A stretch of DNA of 64,000 nt from Gemmatimonadaceae bacterium (lineage in GTDB: Bacteria; Gemmatimonadota; Gemmatimonadetes; Gemmatimonadales; Gemmatimonadaceae), in contig JACCRF010000097.1 of NCBI GenBank assembly GCA_013813715.1, positions 57,594 to 121,593 of the forward strand, in the 5' to 3' direction. Each line of letters begins with the position of its first letter. Within the stretch, counting starts at the first letter, position 1. Shown here piece by piece: positions 35,840 through 46,234 of the stretch. The translations under genes were made by a program, and so were the position numbers. Below the pieces are notes generated by a model, which saw only the letters and a list, made by a program, of their open reading frames with translations, was not told where the DNA came from and searched no databases.

Positions 35840-36745
35840 CTATGCGATGAGGGCGTCGTAGATCTTTCGCGCCACTTCCTTGTCATCGAGATAGCCGGCA
35901 ATGCCGTGCCGGTTGCTCGTCTTGTTCTTGACGTCCCTCTTGTTCGTGATTGCAGGAGCGGCTGGATCGAGGGGGAAATGTTTCTTGTCGAGGGGATAGA
36001 GGGCGACGACATCGCGCTCGTCCATTGCGTTGAACCACGCCGTTACGCATTCCGGGCATCGTGTTGGCGCAAACCCTTTCAGCGTTTTCCGAATCTCGGT
36101 GATGGCGAGGGGCGAGCCTACCGTAATGAACTGCGGCACCTTCCAGCCCCGCTGCTGGCCGCTGTTCCGGAGCAGGTTGTAGGCGACCACCGTCCCGAGG
36201 GAATGGGCGACGACGACAGTCTCGACGTTTGGCGTGATCGCCGTCCCGACTCCGGTGTCGATCGTATCCCGGATGTTGGAGTTCTTGAGATATAGATAGA
36301 CGTCGTGGGTGAAGTGTGCGATGCTGTTGCCGCTTCCGTGAGGAACGTATTTGTCGACAGCTTTGAGAACTGTCTGGAACCATTCCCAGTTCTGGGGGCC
36401 GCGATTCACGACTGCCGCGCCCGAAATCTCCGTCATCTCTTCTTCGGTGATGCCGTTCTCCTTGCGAATCTCTTCCATCACTGCTCGCGTGAACCGGGCT
36501 TCGTCGTCGGCTCCTTCAGCTCCGCGAACGATGACCTGAGCTGCCTCCTCCGCGGATTTCCCGCCGACCATCTGGGCCAGAGTGTCGCCGTAGTAGGGGA
36601 AGTGGACGAGCTCTTTTGCGATCGGCAGCTCCAGGTCGTTCTTGGCCAATCCTTCGTCGAGGGCTTCGAGCCACTCCTCCTTGAGAGCGTCCGCAACCTT
36701 GTTTTCCTGCGATCGGCCGTGCACCAGTACCAGTTCGCGCGTCAT
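35840..36745 (-). CDS. Serine alpha/beta hydrolase coupled to caspase gene
   Basis: 301 residues, no signal peptide. Begins with a strand and Gly-turn (ELVLVHGRSQ). The nucleophile elbow is VVVAHSLGTVVAY (Ser about 182), followed by VPQFITVGSPLAI; candidate Asp is 242 or 245 (MDERDVVALYPLD) and His 280 (NRHGIAGYLDD). This fits a lipase/esterase-type hydrolase. The ATG overlaps the caspase stop as ATGA and has a near-perfect AAAGGAGG four bases upstream, inside the caspase end. Coupled production suggests the two act together. Substrate unknown. Confidence 0.83.
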   Translation of the reverse strand: MTRELVLVHGRSQENKVADALKEEWLEALDEGLAKNDLELPIAKELVHFPYYGDTLAQMVGGKSAEEAAQVIVRGAEGADDEARFTRAVMEEIRKENGITEEEMTEISGAAVVNRGPQNWEWFQTVLKAVDKYVPHGSGNSIAHFTHDVYLYLKNSNIRDTIDTGVGTAITPNVETVVVAHSLGTVVAYNLLRNSGQQRGWKVPQFITVGSPLAITEIRKTLKGFAPTRCPECVTAWFNAMDERDVVALYPLDKKHFPLDPAAPAITNKRDVKNKTSNRHGIAGYLDDKEVARKIYDALIA

Positions 36746-38586
36746 CTAACCTCCTTTGATTTTAGTGCCCGGGAGAGCTTGGCCAGACCCGCGTTGTCGA
36801 AGAGTGACCAGAGCGAGTCGCGCATGGTGGATTCGATGCCCTCCAGCGCCGGATGCAGGTTAACGCGATTGGCGTTAAGGAGGGCCCATCCCTGAGAGAG
36901 AAGGGGGATGAAGGGGACGATCGCATCGTTCGCCGTGACGGACTTGTCGACAAGCCTGCGGCCAAGAAGCTCGAGGTCAAAGAGGGCAACCCCGATGTCG
37001 CTTCTCATGTAGCCCGCCATGTCGCGAATGCGCTCCATCTGGCGCAGGTCGTGATACGCGTACGCGGCGTACACCGCGAGCGTCGGATCGATTCCCTTCG
37101 CGTATTGCATCTGCTTGGCGATCTTCGCGGCGTCTGGCTGGTCGAGCCGGAATCTGCCGTGTTGAGAGGAAGATGCTGCCACCGCGCGCAGTGTGCGAAG
37201 CTCTACCGCGCGCTGCTGGAAGAGGTCCCATCGCCAGGTATTGGCTGACGGCTCGTACCCTACGTCGACAACGTCGCCGTCCTGCACGGTGACCGTTGCC
37301 AGGAACTCGGGAATGGCGGCGACTACGGTTCCGAAGTTGCCTTCGAACCGGAGCAGGACGCTCGCGGCTTTGCCGTTCAGGCTGTCTATGCGAAGCAGAT
37401 CCCCAGCGGTTCCAAGCAGCTCGCCGCGGCCGTGGATCAGTAAGAAATCAACGAGCCGCGCTCCGCGGACCTTGATGCCGCACTGGGTCTCGAAGTGGTC
37501 TGGGCCGTAGGGTTTCGCAACGTCGTCGACGGTCGCGATAAGTCCCCGTGTTCCCGGCAAGTCGATGAGTTTGGCCAGATCGAGCTGAGTGTTCACCGCG
37601 TCAACCCGGCCACTCGCGGCGGCACTTGCAAGCCGCTCCGATACTCCCTTGAGCGTCGGCAGTTTCGCGGCAGTCGGTGTGTCGCGCGACCCTCGGGCCG
37701 CGCCGCCACCGCGGCGCCGTGGTCCACCTTCCCGTTGCGGCGAAGCGGGAGGAACCATCGCCGCGGGCGGTGGCGGTGGCGGCGGGGCAGCTAATCCAGT
37801 GATTCGTGAAACCCAGGTTGCATCGAAGGTGATGATTGCGTCGGGATTCTGATTGACAGTGGTCTGGAGATTCAATGATTTGACTCGTTTTGGTATCTCC
37901 GCCTCGAGATGGTCCGCAAGTTTGCGCGGCCAGACGTACTGAGCGCTGTCGCCCGGTGTAGCCGATACGTCGAGCACACTCGGCTGTTTTCCACTCAGTG
38001 CGTCGAGCAGCGCATTGGTGTAGAGGGCGCTGTAGTTCTTCGCCGCAACCGCAGGATTCGTTGTTTCGGCAGCTGTATTGCCCAGTCCGCAGGCGAAAAA
38101 CTGGGCGACTTCACGTGCGTGCTCGGAGCCGCCTGGATTCGGGAAGATGTCGACGCCGCGAACGTTAAGGGCCTGGATTCCCTGAGGCGCGACGCGGCAG
38201 GCGTCGGAGATGACGACGATTTGATCGACGACGCCATAGCGGGCGATCTCGACGCTGCCGGATACGTTCACGGCGGCATTCGGGTTGACCGGCGCGTCGC
38301 TGAGGAGCCACACCTCGTTGCGGTTGTTGTTGACGCCGTGTCCGGCGAAGTAGATGATGAGCTGATCGATGCCGGCGCCGCTCAGCAGCTTGTCGATGGC
38401 ATCGTAGATCTGATCCGGTTTTACCTTTTTTCGCGGGCCGTCGATGATGAGGCGGGCGTGGGACTTGTCGGTCATGCCCTGGGCGAGCGCCCAGTCGTGC
38501 ATGCGCTTGGCGCCCGCGGCGGCATCGTGGAGTTGCTGGAGATCGCCTGATTTGTCTACACCGATGAAGACGCCAGCGCGGACCAT
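36742..38586 (-). CDS. Caspase-like peptidase (C14) with proline-rich linker and helical C-terminus
   Basis: 614 residues, cytoplasmic. The caspase-fold domain (about 1-245) has the catalytic His in LIIYFAGHGVNN (His 83) and Cys in IVVISDACR (Cys 130). A linker rich in proline (about 268-275), then Gly/Arg, separates it from an uncharacterised C-terminal half (about 315-614). That half contains FETQCGIKVRGARLVDFLL, a beta-rich part, and helices (GIDPTLAVYAAYAYHDLRQM). Such proteases are used in bacterial signalling, cell death and anti-phage defence. The fused C-terminus may sense or bind a partner; that is inference. Confidence 0.85.
   Translation of the reverse strand: MVRAGVFIGVDKSGDLQQLHDAAAGAKRMHDWALAQGMTDKSHARLIIDGPRKKVKPDQIYDAIDKLLSGAGIDQLIIYFAGHGVNNNRNEVWLLSDAPVNPNAAVNVSGSVEIARYGVVDQIVVISDACRVAPQGIQALNVRGVDIFPNPGGSEHAREVAQFFACGLGNTAAETTNPAVAAKNYSALYTNALLDALSGKQPSVLDVSATPGDSAQYVWPRKLADHLEAEIPKRVKSLNLQTTVNQNPDAIITFDATWVSRITGLAAPPPPPPPAAMVPPASPQREGGPRRRGGGAARGSRDTPTAAKLPTLKGVSERLASAAASGRVDAVNTQLDLAKLIDLPGTRGLIATVDDVAKPYGPDHFETQCGIKVRGARLVDFLLIHGRGELLGTAGDLLRIDSLNGKAASVLLRFEGNFGTVVAAIPEFLATVTVQDGDVVDVGYEPSANTWRWDLFQQRAVELRTLRAVAASSSQHGRFRLDQPDAAKIAKQMQYAKGIDPTLAVYAAYAYHDLRQMERIRDMAGYMRSDIGVALFDLELLGRRLVDKSVTANDAIVPFIPLLSQGWALLNANRVNLHPALEGIESTMRDSLWSLFDNAGLAKLSRALKSKEVR
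36750..36757 (-). promoter_or_regulatory. Strong internal Shine-Dalgarno for the alpha/beta hydrolase
   Basis: Reading the minus strand, AAAGGAGG sits within the last codons of the caspase gene, followed by TTAG and the hydrolase ATG. This is the best Shine-Dalgarno I noted in the window and fixes the hydrolase start at 36745. It implies high translation independent of simple re-initiation. Confidence 0.75.
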
Positions 38587-38777
38587 CGTCTACCCCTGAG
38601 CAGGAGAGGGCATCTCGTATCGCGGAACGCGAAGCGTCTTAAGATGCGCGAGATTCGACGGGCGGCAATGGCTGGATTGTATGTATCACGTATGGATACC
38701 GCTGCGCCGGACATCAGGGATCACAGCGACAGGCTGATCAAGCCGGATTGGCGACTGGACCGTCCCGACGTCGAAAG
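38587..38777. other. Upstream region of the caspase operon, no gene seen
   Basis: Between the caspase start and the decayed DUF4143 remnant I see no convincing coding frame on either strand. The caspase/hydrolase promoter should be here on the minus strand, but no clear -35/-10 pair stands out. Confidence 0.5.
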
Positions 38778-38942
38778 TTATCGCTGCTTCCACTGCGTGA
38801 CGGGCGTGGACAGAAACTTTTCCAACGCCACTCCGTCGCCGCCAATCAGAAGCGGGCCGGTGCGCTTGTATTCGGCGGTGAACACATCGAGTCCGGGTTG
38901 CGCCAGCGACGCGACTCCGCTCTTCACTTCGACAGCAGTGAG
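38778..38942 (-). pseudogene. C-terminal remnant of a DUF4143 AAA+ ATPase
   Basis: A 55-codon open stretch bounded upstream by an in-frame TAG reads TLTAVEVKSGVASLAQPGLD, then VFTAEYKRTGPLLIGGDGVA and LEKFLSTPVTQWKQR. The VEVKSG...GL..F sequence followed by GGDGVALEKFLSTPV is the usual C-terminus of DUF4143-type ATPases, which are often mobile or defence-associated. The rest of the gene (over 300 codons) is missing, so this is a relic. Confidence 0.68.
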
Positions 38943-38971
38943 CGTCTAGACTTCTCCGCAAAAAAAGAGTG

Positions 38972-39088
38972 TCAATCCCACGTACTTGCGATGTTCCGAG
39001 ACGCGGAGGTGCGCGCTACCCCAGAGGCCACCCGTCGCAAGAGCTGGGAGAGGTGGGTCTTGGCCTGATGGAAATTCTTAGTTCTTCT
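38972..39088 (-). pseudogene. Remnant of a Phd/YefM-type antitoxin
   Basis: A short frame reads NFHQAKTHLSQLLRRVASG, the highly typical beginning of Phd-family antitoxins, then departs from the family (VARTSASRNIASTWD) and stops. There is no proper start; a stop codon shared with the helicase fragment precedes it. The DNA-binding half is partly kept but the rest is lost. Confidence 0.7.
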
Positions 39089-39157
39089 TCACTCGAGGCC
39101 TGCCTCCCTTCGCAGCTCGTGAGCGAAGAACTTGGCATGGTAGTCGGTAAGCGTCAT
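39089..39157 (-). pseudogene. N-terminal remnant of a SNF2-type helicase
   Basis: An ATG at 39157 opens a 22-codon frame MTLTDYHAKFFAHELRREAG plus two residues, then TGA. LTDYHAKxFAxEL is the conserved N-terminus of large SNF2/DEAD-type helicases found in restriction and defence islands. All of the ATPase body is absent. Directly downstream in the same frame lies the Phd-like fragment, so a deletion probably joined two relics. Confidence 0.68.
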
Positions 39158-39389
39158 GCGGCGAGGGTAGGCTGGCAAGGACATCGTCGGAGAACGTGTT
39201 CGGCCCCGCTCCTGAGGGAGGGCGGCAGTCGGGCTTGGTGCCGAGGAGGGCGAAGTTCATCACGGCGGTGCTTCGGACAATTCGCATGTTGAGCATTCTT
39301 GTCCAGGAGAGGTTGCCTACAATCCGACTCAAGCGCGAACTTCTAACCCGAAGCTGAACTGTTCCAAGTCGAAAGGGCAGTGTCGGCCC
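39158..39389. other. Intergenic region without recognisable genes
   Basis: Several short frames are open here, but none has a credible start signal or family resemblance. Together with the neighbouring fragments it looks like eroded former coding DNA. Confidence 0.45.
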
Positions 39390-39418
39390 TTGCTGGGCAA
39401 CGCAGCCGGCACTATATC
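39390..39418 (+). promoter_or_regulatory. Candidate promoter of the metH leader
   Basis: TTGCTG at 39390-39395 and TATATC at 39413-39418 are separated by 17 bases, a plausible housekeeping -35/-10 pair. It would start transcription around 39425, just before the riboswitch-like structure. Confidence 0.4.
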
Positions 39419-39435
39419 TATCAGTTGAACGTAGA

Positions 39436-39489
39436 TTCGTGGCGATTTACAGCAACTTGCGGCCACGTTAAACATTCCGCTAAAGCGCT
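39436..39489 (+). ncRNA. SAM-II riboswitch-like leader of metH
   Basis: The leader keeps the linear SAM-II consensus: CGTGG (39438-39442), GATTT (39444-39448), CTTGC (39456-39460), CCACG (39463-39467, pairing with the first CGTGG), TTAAA (39468-39472) and CGCTAAAGCG (39478-39487). SAM-II RNAs bind S-adenosylmethionine in a pseudoknot and switch off methionine genes. Placement right before a methionine synthase fits. The pseudoknot pairing was judged by eye only. Confidence 0.8.
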
Positions 39490-39490
39490 T

Positions 39491-39516
39491 GCCCAGCGCC
39501 GCACGCGGGCTTTTTT
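39491..39516 (+). terminator. Intrinsic terminator between riboswitch and metH
   Basis: GCCC-A-GCG (39491-39498) pairs with CGC-GGGC (39504-39510), with a five-base loop and one bulged A, followed by six T (39511-39516). A competing hairpin, GCGCT (39485-39489) with AGCGC (39495-39499), uses the same bases and overlaps the riboswitch 3' end. It could act as the antiterminator when SAM is absent. Confidence 0.8.
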
Positions 39517-39554
39517 CTTATCCATGATCCTGACAGTGCACTGCGGCCTCGCCA

Positions 39555-42500
39555 ATGTCCGATAGAAAAACTAAATCCGCCTACCTCGACGCCCTCGATA
39601 AGCGGGTGCTCGTGTACGACGGCGCGATGGGAACGAACATTCAACGCTACAACCTCACGCCGGCTGACTACGGCGGCAAAGAGCTCGAGGGATGTAACGA
39701 TAATCTCGTCCGCACGCGGCCCGATGTTATCCAGGCGATTCACGAATCTTTCCTAGCGGTCGGCTGCGACGTTGTGGAAACGTGCACTTTCCAGTCTACC
39801 CCGCGCCGCCTCCACGAATGGGGGCTTGGCGAGCACACCGAAGAGATCAACGTCAACGCAGGCCGCCTCGCACGCGCAGCGTGTGACAAGTATTCGACGC
39901 CGGAGCGCCCGCGCTTCGTCGCAGGCTCTATGGGCCCAACGGGAATGCTGCCGTCGAGCTCGGATCCGGCGCTCTCGAAGATCACGTATGAAGAGCTGAG
40001 CGAGAATTTCTACACGCAGGCCAAGTATCTCGTCGAAGGCGGCGTGGACGTGCTCCTCATCGAGACTTCGCAGGACATTCTCGAAGTGAAGGCCGCGGTC
40101 GCTGGCATCGAGCGGCTGTTCAGCGAGATAGGCAAGCGTGTCGCGCTTCAAGCGCAGGTCACGCTCGACGTGAGCGGCCGCATGCTCCTCGGTACGGACA
40201 TCTCGAGTGCGATGACAACACTCGAAGCGCTTCACGTCGATGTCATCGGTCTCAACTGCTCGACGGGACCTGAGCACATGCGCGAGCCGATCAGATATCT
40301 GGCCGAGCATGCGACGCTGCCGCTCTCCGTCATTCCGAACGCTGGACTTCCGCTCAACACAGGTGTCGGAGAAGCGGTGTATCCGCTCGAGCCGCAGCCG
40401 ATGGCTGCCGCGCTCTCGGAATTCGTTCGCGACTTCGGCGTCCGCGTGGTCGGCGGTTGCTGCGGGACGACGCCAGAGCATTTGAGCGCGATCGTCGGCG
40501 CCGTGCGTGAGGCTGAGAAAGCAGCTCCGAAGAGACACGAGCGTACGGTGGGACACGTGGCACGGGTGAGCTCGGCGATGCGCGCTATTACACTGCGTCA
40601 GGATCCACCGCCGCTCCTCGTCGGAGAGCGTGTGAACTCGCAGGGATCGAGAAAGGTGAAGCGCCTCCTTCTCGCCGACGACTACGAGGGCATTCTAGAA
40701 GTCGCGCGCGACCAGGTCGATTCCGGCGCGCACGTTCTCGACGTCTGCGTAGCTCTCACCGAGCGCGCCGACGAAGCCGAGCAGATGTCACAGGTCGTGA
40801 AGCTGCTCTCGATGAGCGTGGAGACACCGCTCGTCATCGACTCGACGGAAGCGAACGTCATCGAGGCGGCGCTCGAGCACATTCCCGGCCGCGGCATCGT
40901 CAACTCCATCAACATGGAGAACGGCCGCAAGCGCATTGATTCCGTGGTGCCTCTCGTGAAGAAGCACGGCGCAGCAGTGATCGCGCTCACGATCGACGAG
41001 ATCGGGATGGCAAAGACGCGTGAGCGGAAGCTCGAAGTGGCGAAGAAGATCTATGACATCGTGGTCGGTGAATACGGCCTGGCGGCGGAAGACATCATTT
41101 ACGACGCGCTCACTTTCACGCTCGCGACCGGCGACGAGGAGTGGATCGACTCCGGCCACGAGACCATCGAGGGCATCCGCCTCATCAAGCGCGAGCTGCC
41201 GGGTGTCTCGACGATCCTCGGAGTTTCGAACGTCAGCTTTGGGCTCACCCTCGAGGCGCGCAGTGTTCTGAACTCCGTGTTCCTACATCACTGCGTGGAG
41301 GCGGGACTCGACGCCGCGATCGTTAACCCAGCGCACATCCGGCCGTACGCTGAGATCTCTACCGAAGAGCGCGCCCTCGCCGACGATCTCGTCTTCAACA
41401 AGCGGCCGGACGCGCTCCAGAAGTTCATCGAGTATTTCTCGGCGGTCGGAGTTGGCGCCTCAGGAGCGCAGGCTGAGAAGGAAGATCCGACGGAAGGCAT
41501 GTCGCCGAACGAAAAGATTCACTGGATGATCCTTCACCGCAAAAAAGAAGGCATAGAGCTGCGGCTCGATGAGGCGGGCGTGCGCGAGCAGCCGGTGCGC
41601 CTGCTCAATGAGGTTCTGCTTCCGGCGATGAAGGAAGTCGGCGACAAGTTCGGCGCCGGTGAGCTCATTCTGCCGTTCGTGCTCCAGTCCGCCGAAGTAA
41701 TGAAGAAAGCGGTAAAGCACCTCGAGCAATTCCTGGAAAAGGCAGAAGGCTACACCAAGGGCAAGGTCGTACTCGCGACCGTCTATGGTGATGTTCACGA
41801 CATCGGCAAGTCGCTCGTGAACACCATTCTCTCAAACAACGGCTACACCGTGTTCGATCTCGGGAAGCAGGTGCCGGTGAACACGATTCTCGACAAGGCC
41901 GTCGAAGTGGGTGCGGACGCGATTGGCTTGAGCGCACTGCTCGTCTCCACTTCGAAGCAGATGCCGCTCTGCGTTCAGGAGCTCGACAAGCGCGGAATGA
42001 AGATTCCAGTAATGATCGGGGGCGCTGCGATCAACCGCCGTTTCGGACGGCGCGCCCTGTTCGTCGATGGTGAGAGGGCATACGAATCCGGCGTGTTCTA
42101 CTGCAAGGATGCGTTCGAGGGACTGGAGACGATGGACCGTCTGCAGGAGGACGGCAAGCGTGACGAGTATATAGCCGCGAATCTGGAAGCTGCGCGCAAC
42201 GACATCTTCCTCAACACGAACGTCGGCAAGGATGTGTCGGCTGACAACACGGATGAGACGCGGAGCGACGTTGCCGCGAACAATCCGGTTCCGACACCGC
42301 CCTTTTGGGGTGCGCGAGTGCTGCGCGACATCCCGCTCGACGAAGTTTTTGAGCTTCTAGATCTCGACGAGCTGTATCGCCTGCAGTGGGGCGCCCGCGG
42401 ATCGGGCGACCAGTATAAAGCGACGGTGAAGAATGAGTTCGAGCCGACGCTCGCCCGCTTGAAGAAAGACGCCAAAGAGCGCGGATGGCTGAAGCCGCAG

Positions 42501-43092
42501 ATCGCGTACGGGTATTTCCCCGTTCAATCGGCGGGCAACGAGATCATCGTGTACGATCCGGCTGCCTACTCGAGCAGTGCGGGGTCGCTTCGCGAGATCG
42601 CGCGCTTTCGCTTCCCGAGAATGGTTGGACGCGAGCGCCTTTGCCTCGCCGACTACGTGCGCTCCACGACGAGCGACACCGTCGACGTGCTTCCGCTTCA
42701 GATCGTCACCGTCGGCGAGGCGGCCAGCAAGCGATTCGAAGAGCTTCAGTCCGCCAACGAATACGGCGAAGCTTTCTACGTGCACGGACTCGGCGTCGAA
42801 ACCGCGGAGGCACTCGCCGAGTGGGCGCATCGCCGCATTAAATCCGAACTCGGACTAACGACGGGCAAGCGCTACTCATGGGGATACGGTGCGTGCCCCG
42901 ACCTCGAAGATCACGCGGTCGTGTTCAAGCTTCTCCCGGCCGACGCCCTTGGAATGGAATTGACGGAGTCGTTCCAGCTGACGCCGGAGCAGTCCACCGC
43001 TGCGGTGATCATACATCACCCCGAGGCCAAATACTACGCGGTTCGCGGCGTTGCCGATGAATCCGGACAGCCGAAGAAAGCGGAGGCCGCGG

Positions 43093-43100
<8 letters not shown>
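39555..43100 (+). CDS. metH: Cobalamin-dependent methionine synthase
   Basis: 1181 residues, close to the usual length. Domain order: homocysteine-binding (about 15-325; zinc Cys 235 in GLNCST and Cys 302/303 in GGCCGTTPEH), pterin/methyl-THF-binding (about 345-620; LLVGERVNSQGSRKVKRLLL), B12-binding cap and Rossmann domains (about 640-880; DVHDIG with the cobalt-ligating His 748), and reactivation domain (about 950-1180; CLADYVRS, GKRYSWGYGACPDLED). It makes methionine from homocysteine and methyl-THF. It is preceded by the SAM-II-like leader; no clear Shine-Dalgarno precedes the ATG. Confidence 0.96.
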
Positions 43101-44981
<1,881 letters not shown>

Positions 44982-44985
<4 letters not shown>

Positions 44986-45542
44986 GCGACACGCCGATCG
45001 TTGGCGCGACTGGCGGACGCGTCTTCGTCGAGCTGTCGAAATATTTCCTGGCTCGCGAGTATCCGAGCAAACTGCGTCAGTGCCTGGAAGCGTTATCAAA
45101 TGACGCGGTCTGGGCGCGCAGCAACGACGGCTCGAACAGCATCGGCAATCTGCTTCTACATCTCGCGGGCAACGTTCGCCAATGGATCGTCGGTGGCGTT
45201 GGTGGGCAGAACGTCGAGCGGGATCGCGCGTCGGAATTCACCGCTGTCAACGGTCCCGAGAAGCAGCAGCTTCTCACGAATCTGGAAAGTGCGCTCCGTG
45301 AAGCGGTGCGCGTACTCGATACCATCTCGGACGATGATCTGACGGGCAAGCGCTTCATTCAGGGCCGCGAGACGACCGTATTAGGCGCGATTTATCACGT
45401 CGTCGAGCATTTCGCGATGCACACTGGACAGATAGTGCTCCTCACGAAGATTCATGCGCCGGGTGCGATTCAGTTTTACGATGACTCGGCGTCCGTTGCG
45501 AAGCCACTTTGGAAGCGCGGCGACGATATTACCGAAGACTGA
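44982..45542 (+). CDS. DinB-superfamily protein (DUF1572-like)
   Basis: 186 residues. The GTG start overlaps the previous stop as GTGA, so it is translationally coupled. The pattern IGNLLLHLAGNVRQWIVGG and VLGAIYHVVEHFAMHTGQIV holds the three histidines expected for the DinB metal site. The reason for linkage to methionine and folate enzymes is unknown; a thiol- or methyl-transfer role is possible but is speculation. Confidence 0.82.
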
Positions 45543-45602
45543 GCAGCAGAAGCTTGTTCGGGGCGCTCCCGCGCGGCATCTTCACTGTGTGAGAGCACAA
45601 CA

Positions 45603-46097
45603 ATGAAAGCGGTAATCGTCGTCGATCACGGCTCGCGGAAGAGCGAAGCCAACGAGATGATGAAATGCGTCGCCAACCTCATTCAGGCGATGGCCGGCCC
45701 CGGCATATTGGTGAAGTACGCGCACATGGAACTTGCCGAGCCAAGCGTGGAGGCCGCGTTCGCGCAGTGCGTCGCGGAAGGCGCGGATGAAGTGATCGTC
45801 TTCCCGTACATGCTTTCTCCCGGCAAGCACTCGACGGGCGACATTCCCCGGATGGTGGCACGCGCCGCCGAGAATCACCCTGGAATCAGATACTCCGTGA
45901 CGGAAGCGTTCGGTGTTCACGAGAAGCTCGCCGAAGTCGTGCTCACGAGAGCCGGTGTAGAGTTCAGGCGCCTCGGCGAAGGCGAAGCGGCGCGGTGCTG
46001 GGATCCTGCATGCTCCGGAGCGCGTTGCGGCGACGCGTGCCGCGCGAAGCCGGCGGCTCCAATTCCGGGTGACCGCGAGGCCGGCGCTTCGAGGTGA
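45603..46097 (+). CDS. CbiX-like sirohydrochlorin cobaltochelatase with cysteine-rich tail
   Basis: 164 residues. A single chelatase domain of the short CbiX type: VVDHGSR (His 9), FPYMLSPGKHSTGDIP (His 76) and AFGVHEKLAEVV. These two histidines bind the metal to be inserted into sirohydrochlorin or a related tetrapyrrole, an early step to cobalamin or siroheme. The tail (about 132-146) reads CWDPACSGARCGDAC, four cysteines suited to bind a metal or cluster. It lies 60 bases after the DinB gene, in line with the B12-dependent metH. Confidence 0.83.
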   Translation: MKAVIVVDHGSRKSEANEMMKCVANLIQAMAGPGILVKYAHMELAEPSVEAAFAQCVAEGADEVIVFPYMLSPGKHSTGDIPRMVARAAENHPGIRYSVTEAFGVHEKLAEVVLTRAGVEFRRLGEGEAARCWDPACSGARCGDACRAKPAAPIPGDREAGASR

Positions 46098-46234
46098 CGA
46101 GCCTGCGCGAGAAGTTGTTTTCCCCTCTGGTGCAGAAGGAGCTGCTTCGGATGCGCTCTACGCGAAAGAAACGACGCCAGCAATTTCTTGCGGATTTGTC
46201 CGCGCGCACTGCGGAAAGCCTGCCGTCTAGCTGA
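46094..46234 (+). CDS. Small basic protein coupled to the CbiX-like gene
   Basis: A 46-residue frame starting at GTG, overlapping the CbiX-like stop as GTGA. The sequence is strongly basic in the middle (LRMRSTRKKRRQQFLADLSA) with no signal or named family. Its end overlaps the convergent histidine kinase gene by eight bases. The coupling supports translation, but no homologue is recognised. Confidence 0.4.
   Translation: MTSLREKLFSPLVQKELLRMRSTRKKRRQQFLADLSARTAESLPSS

Noticed and set aside
38644..38949. A 101-codon plus-strand frame in the relic region
   Set aside because: It is opposite the DUF4143-like remnant, has no family resemblance and no Shine-Dalgarno.
39420..39550. Cobalamin riboswitch in front of the B12-dependent methionine synthase
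   Set aside because: I looked for a B12-box and did not see one; the conserved bases fit SAM-II instead.
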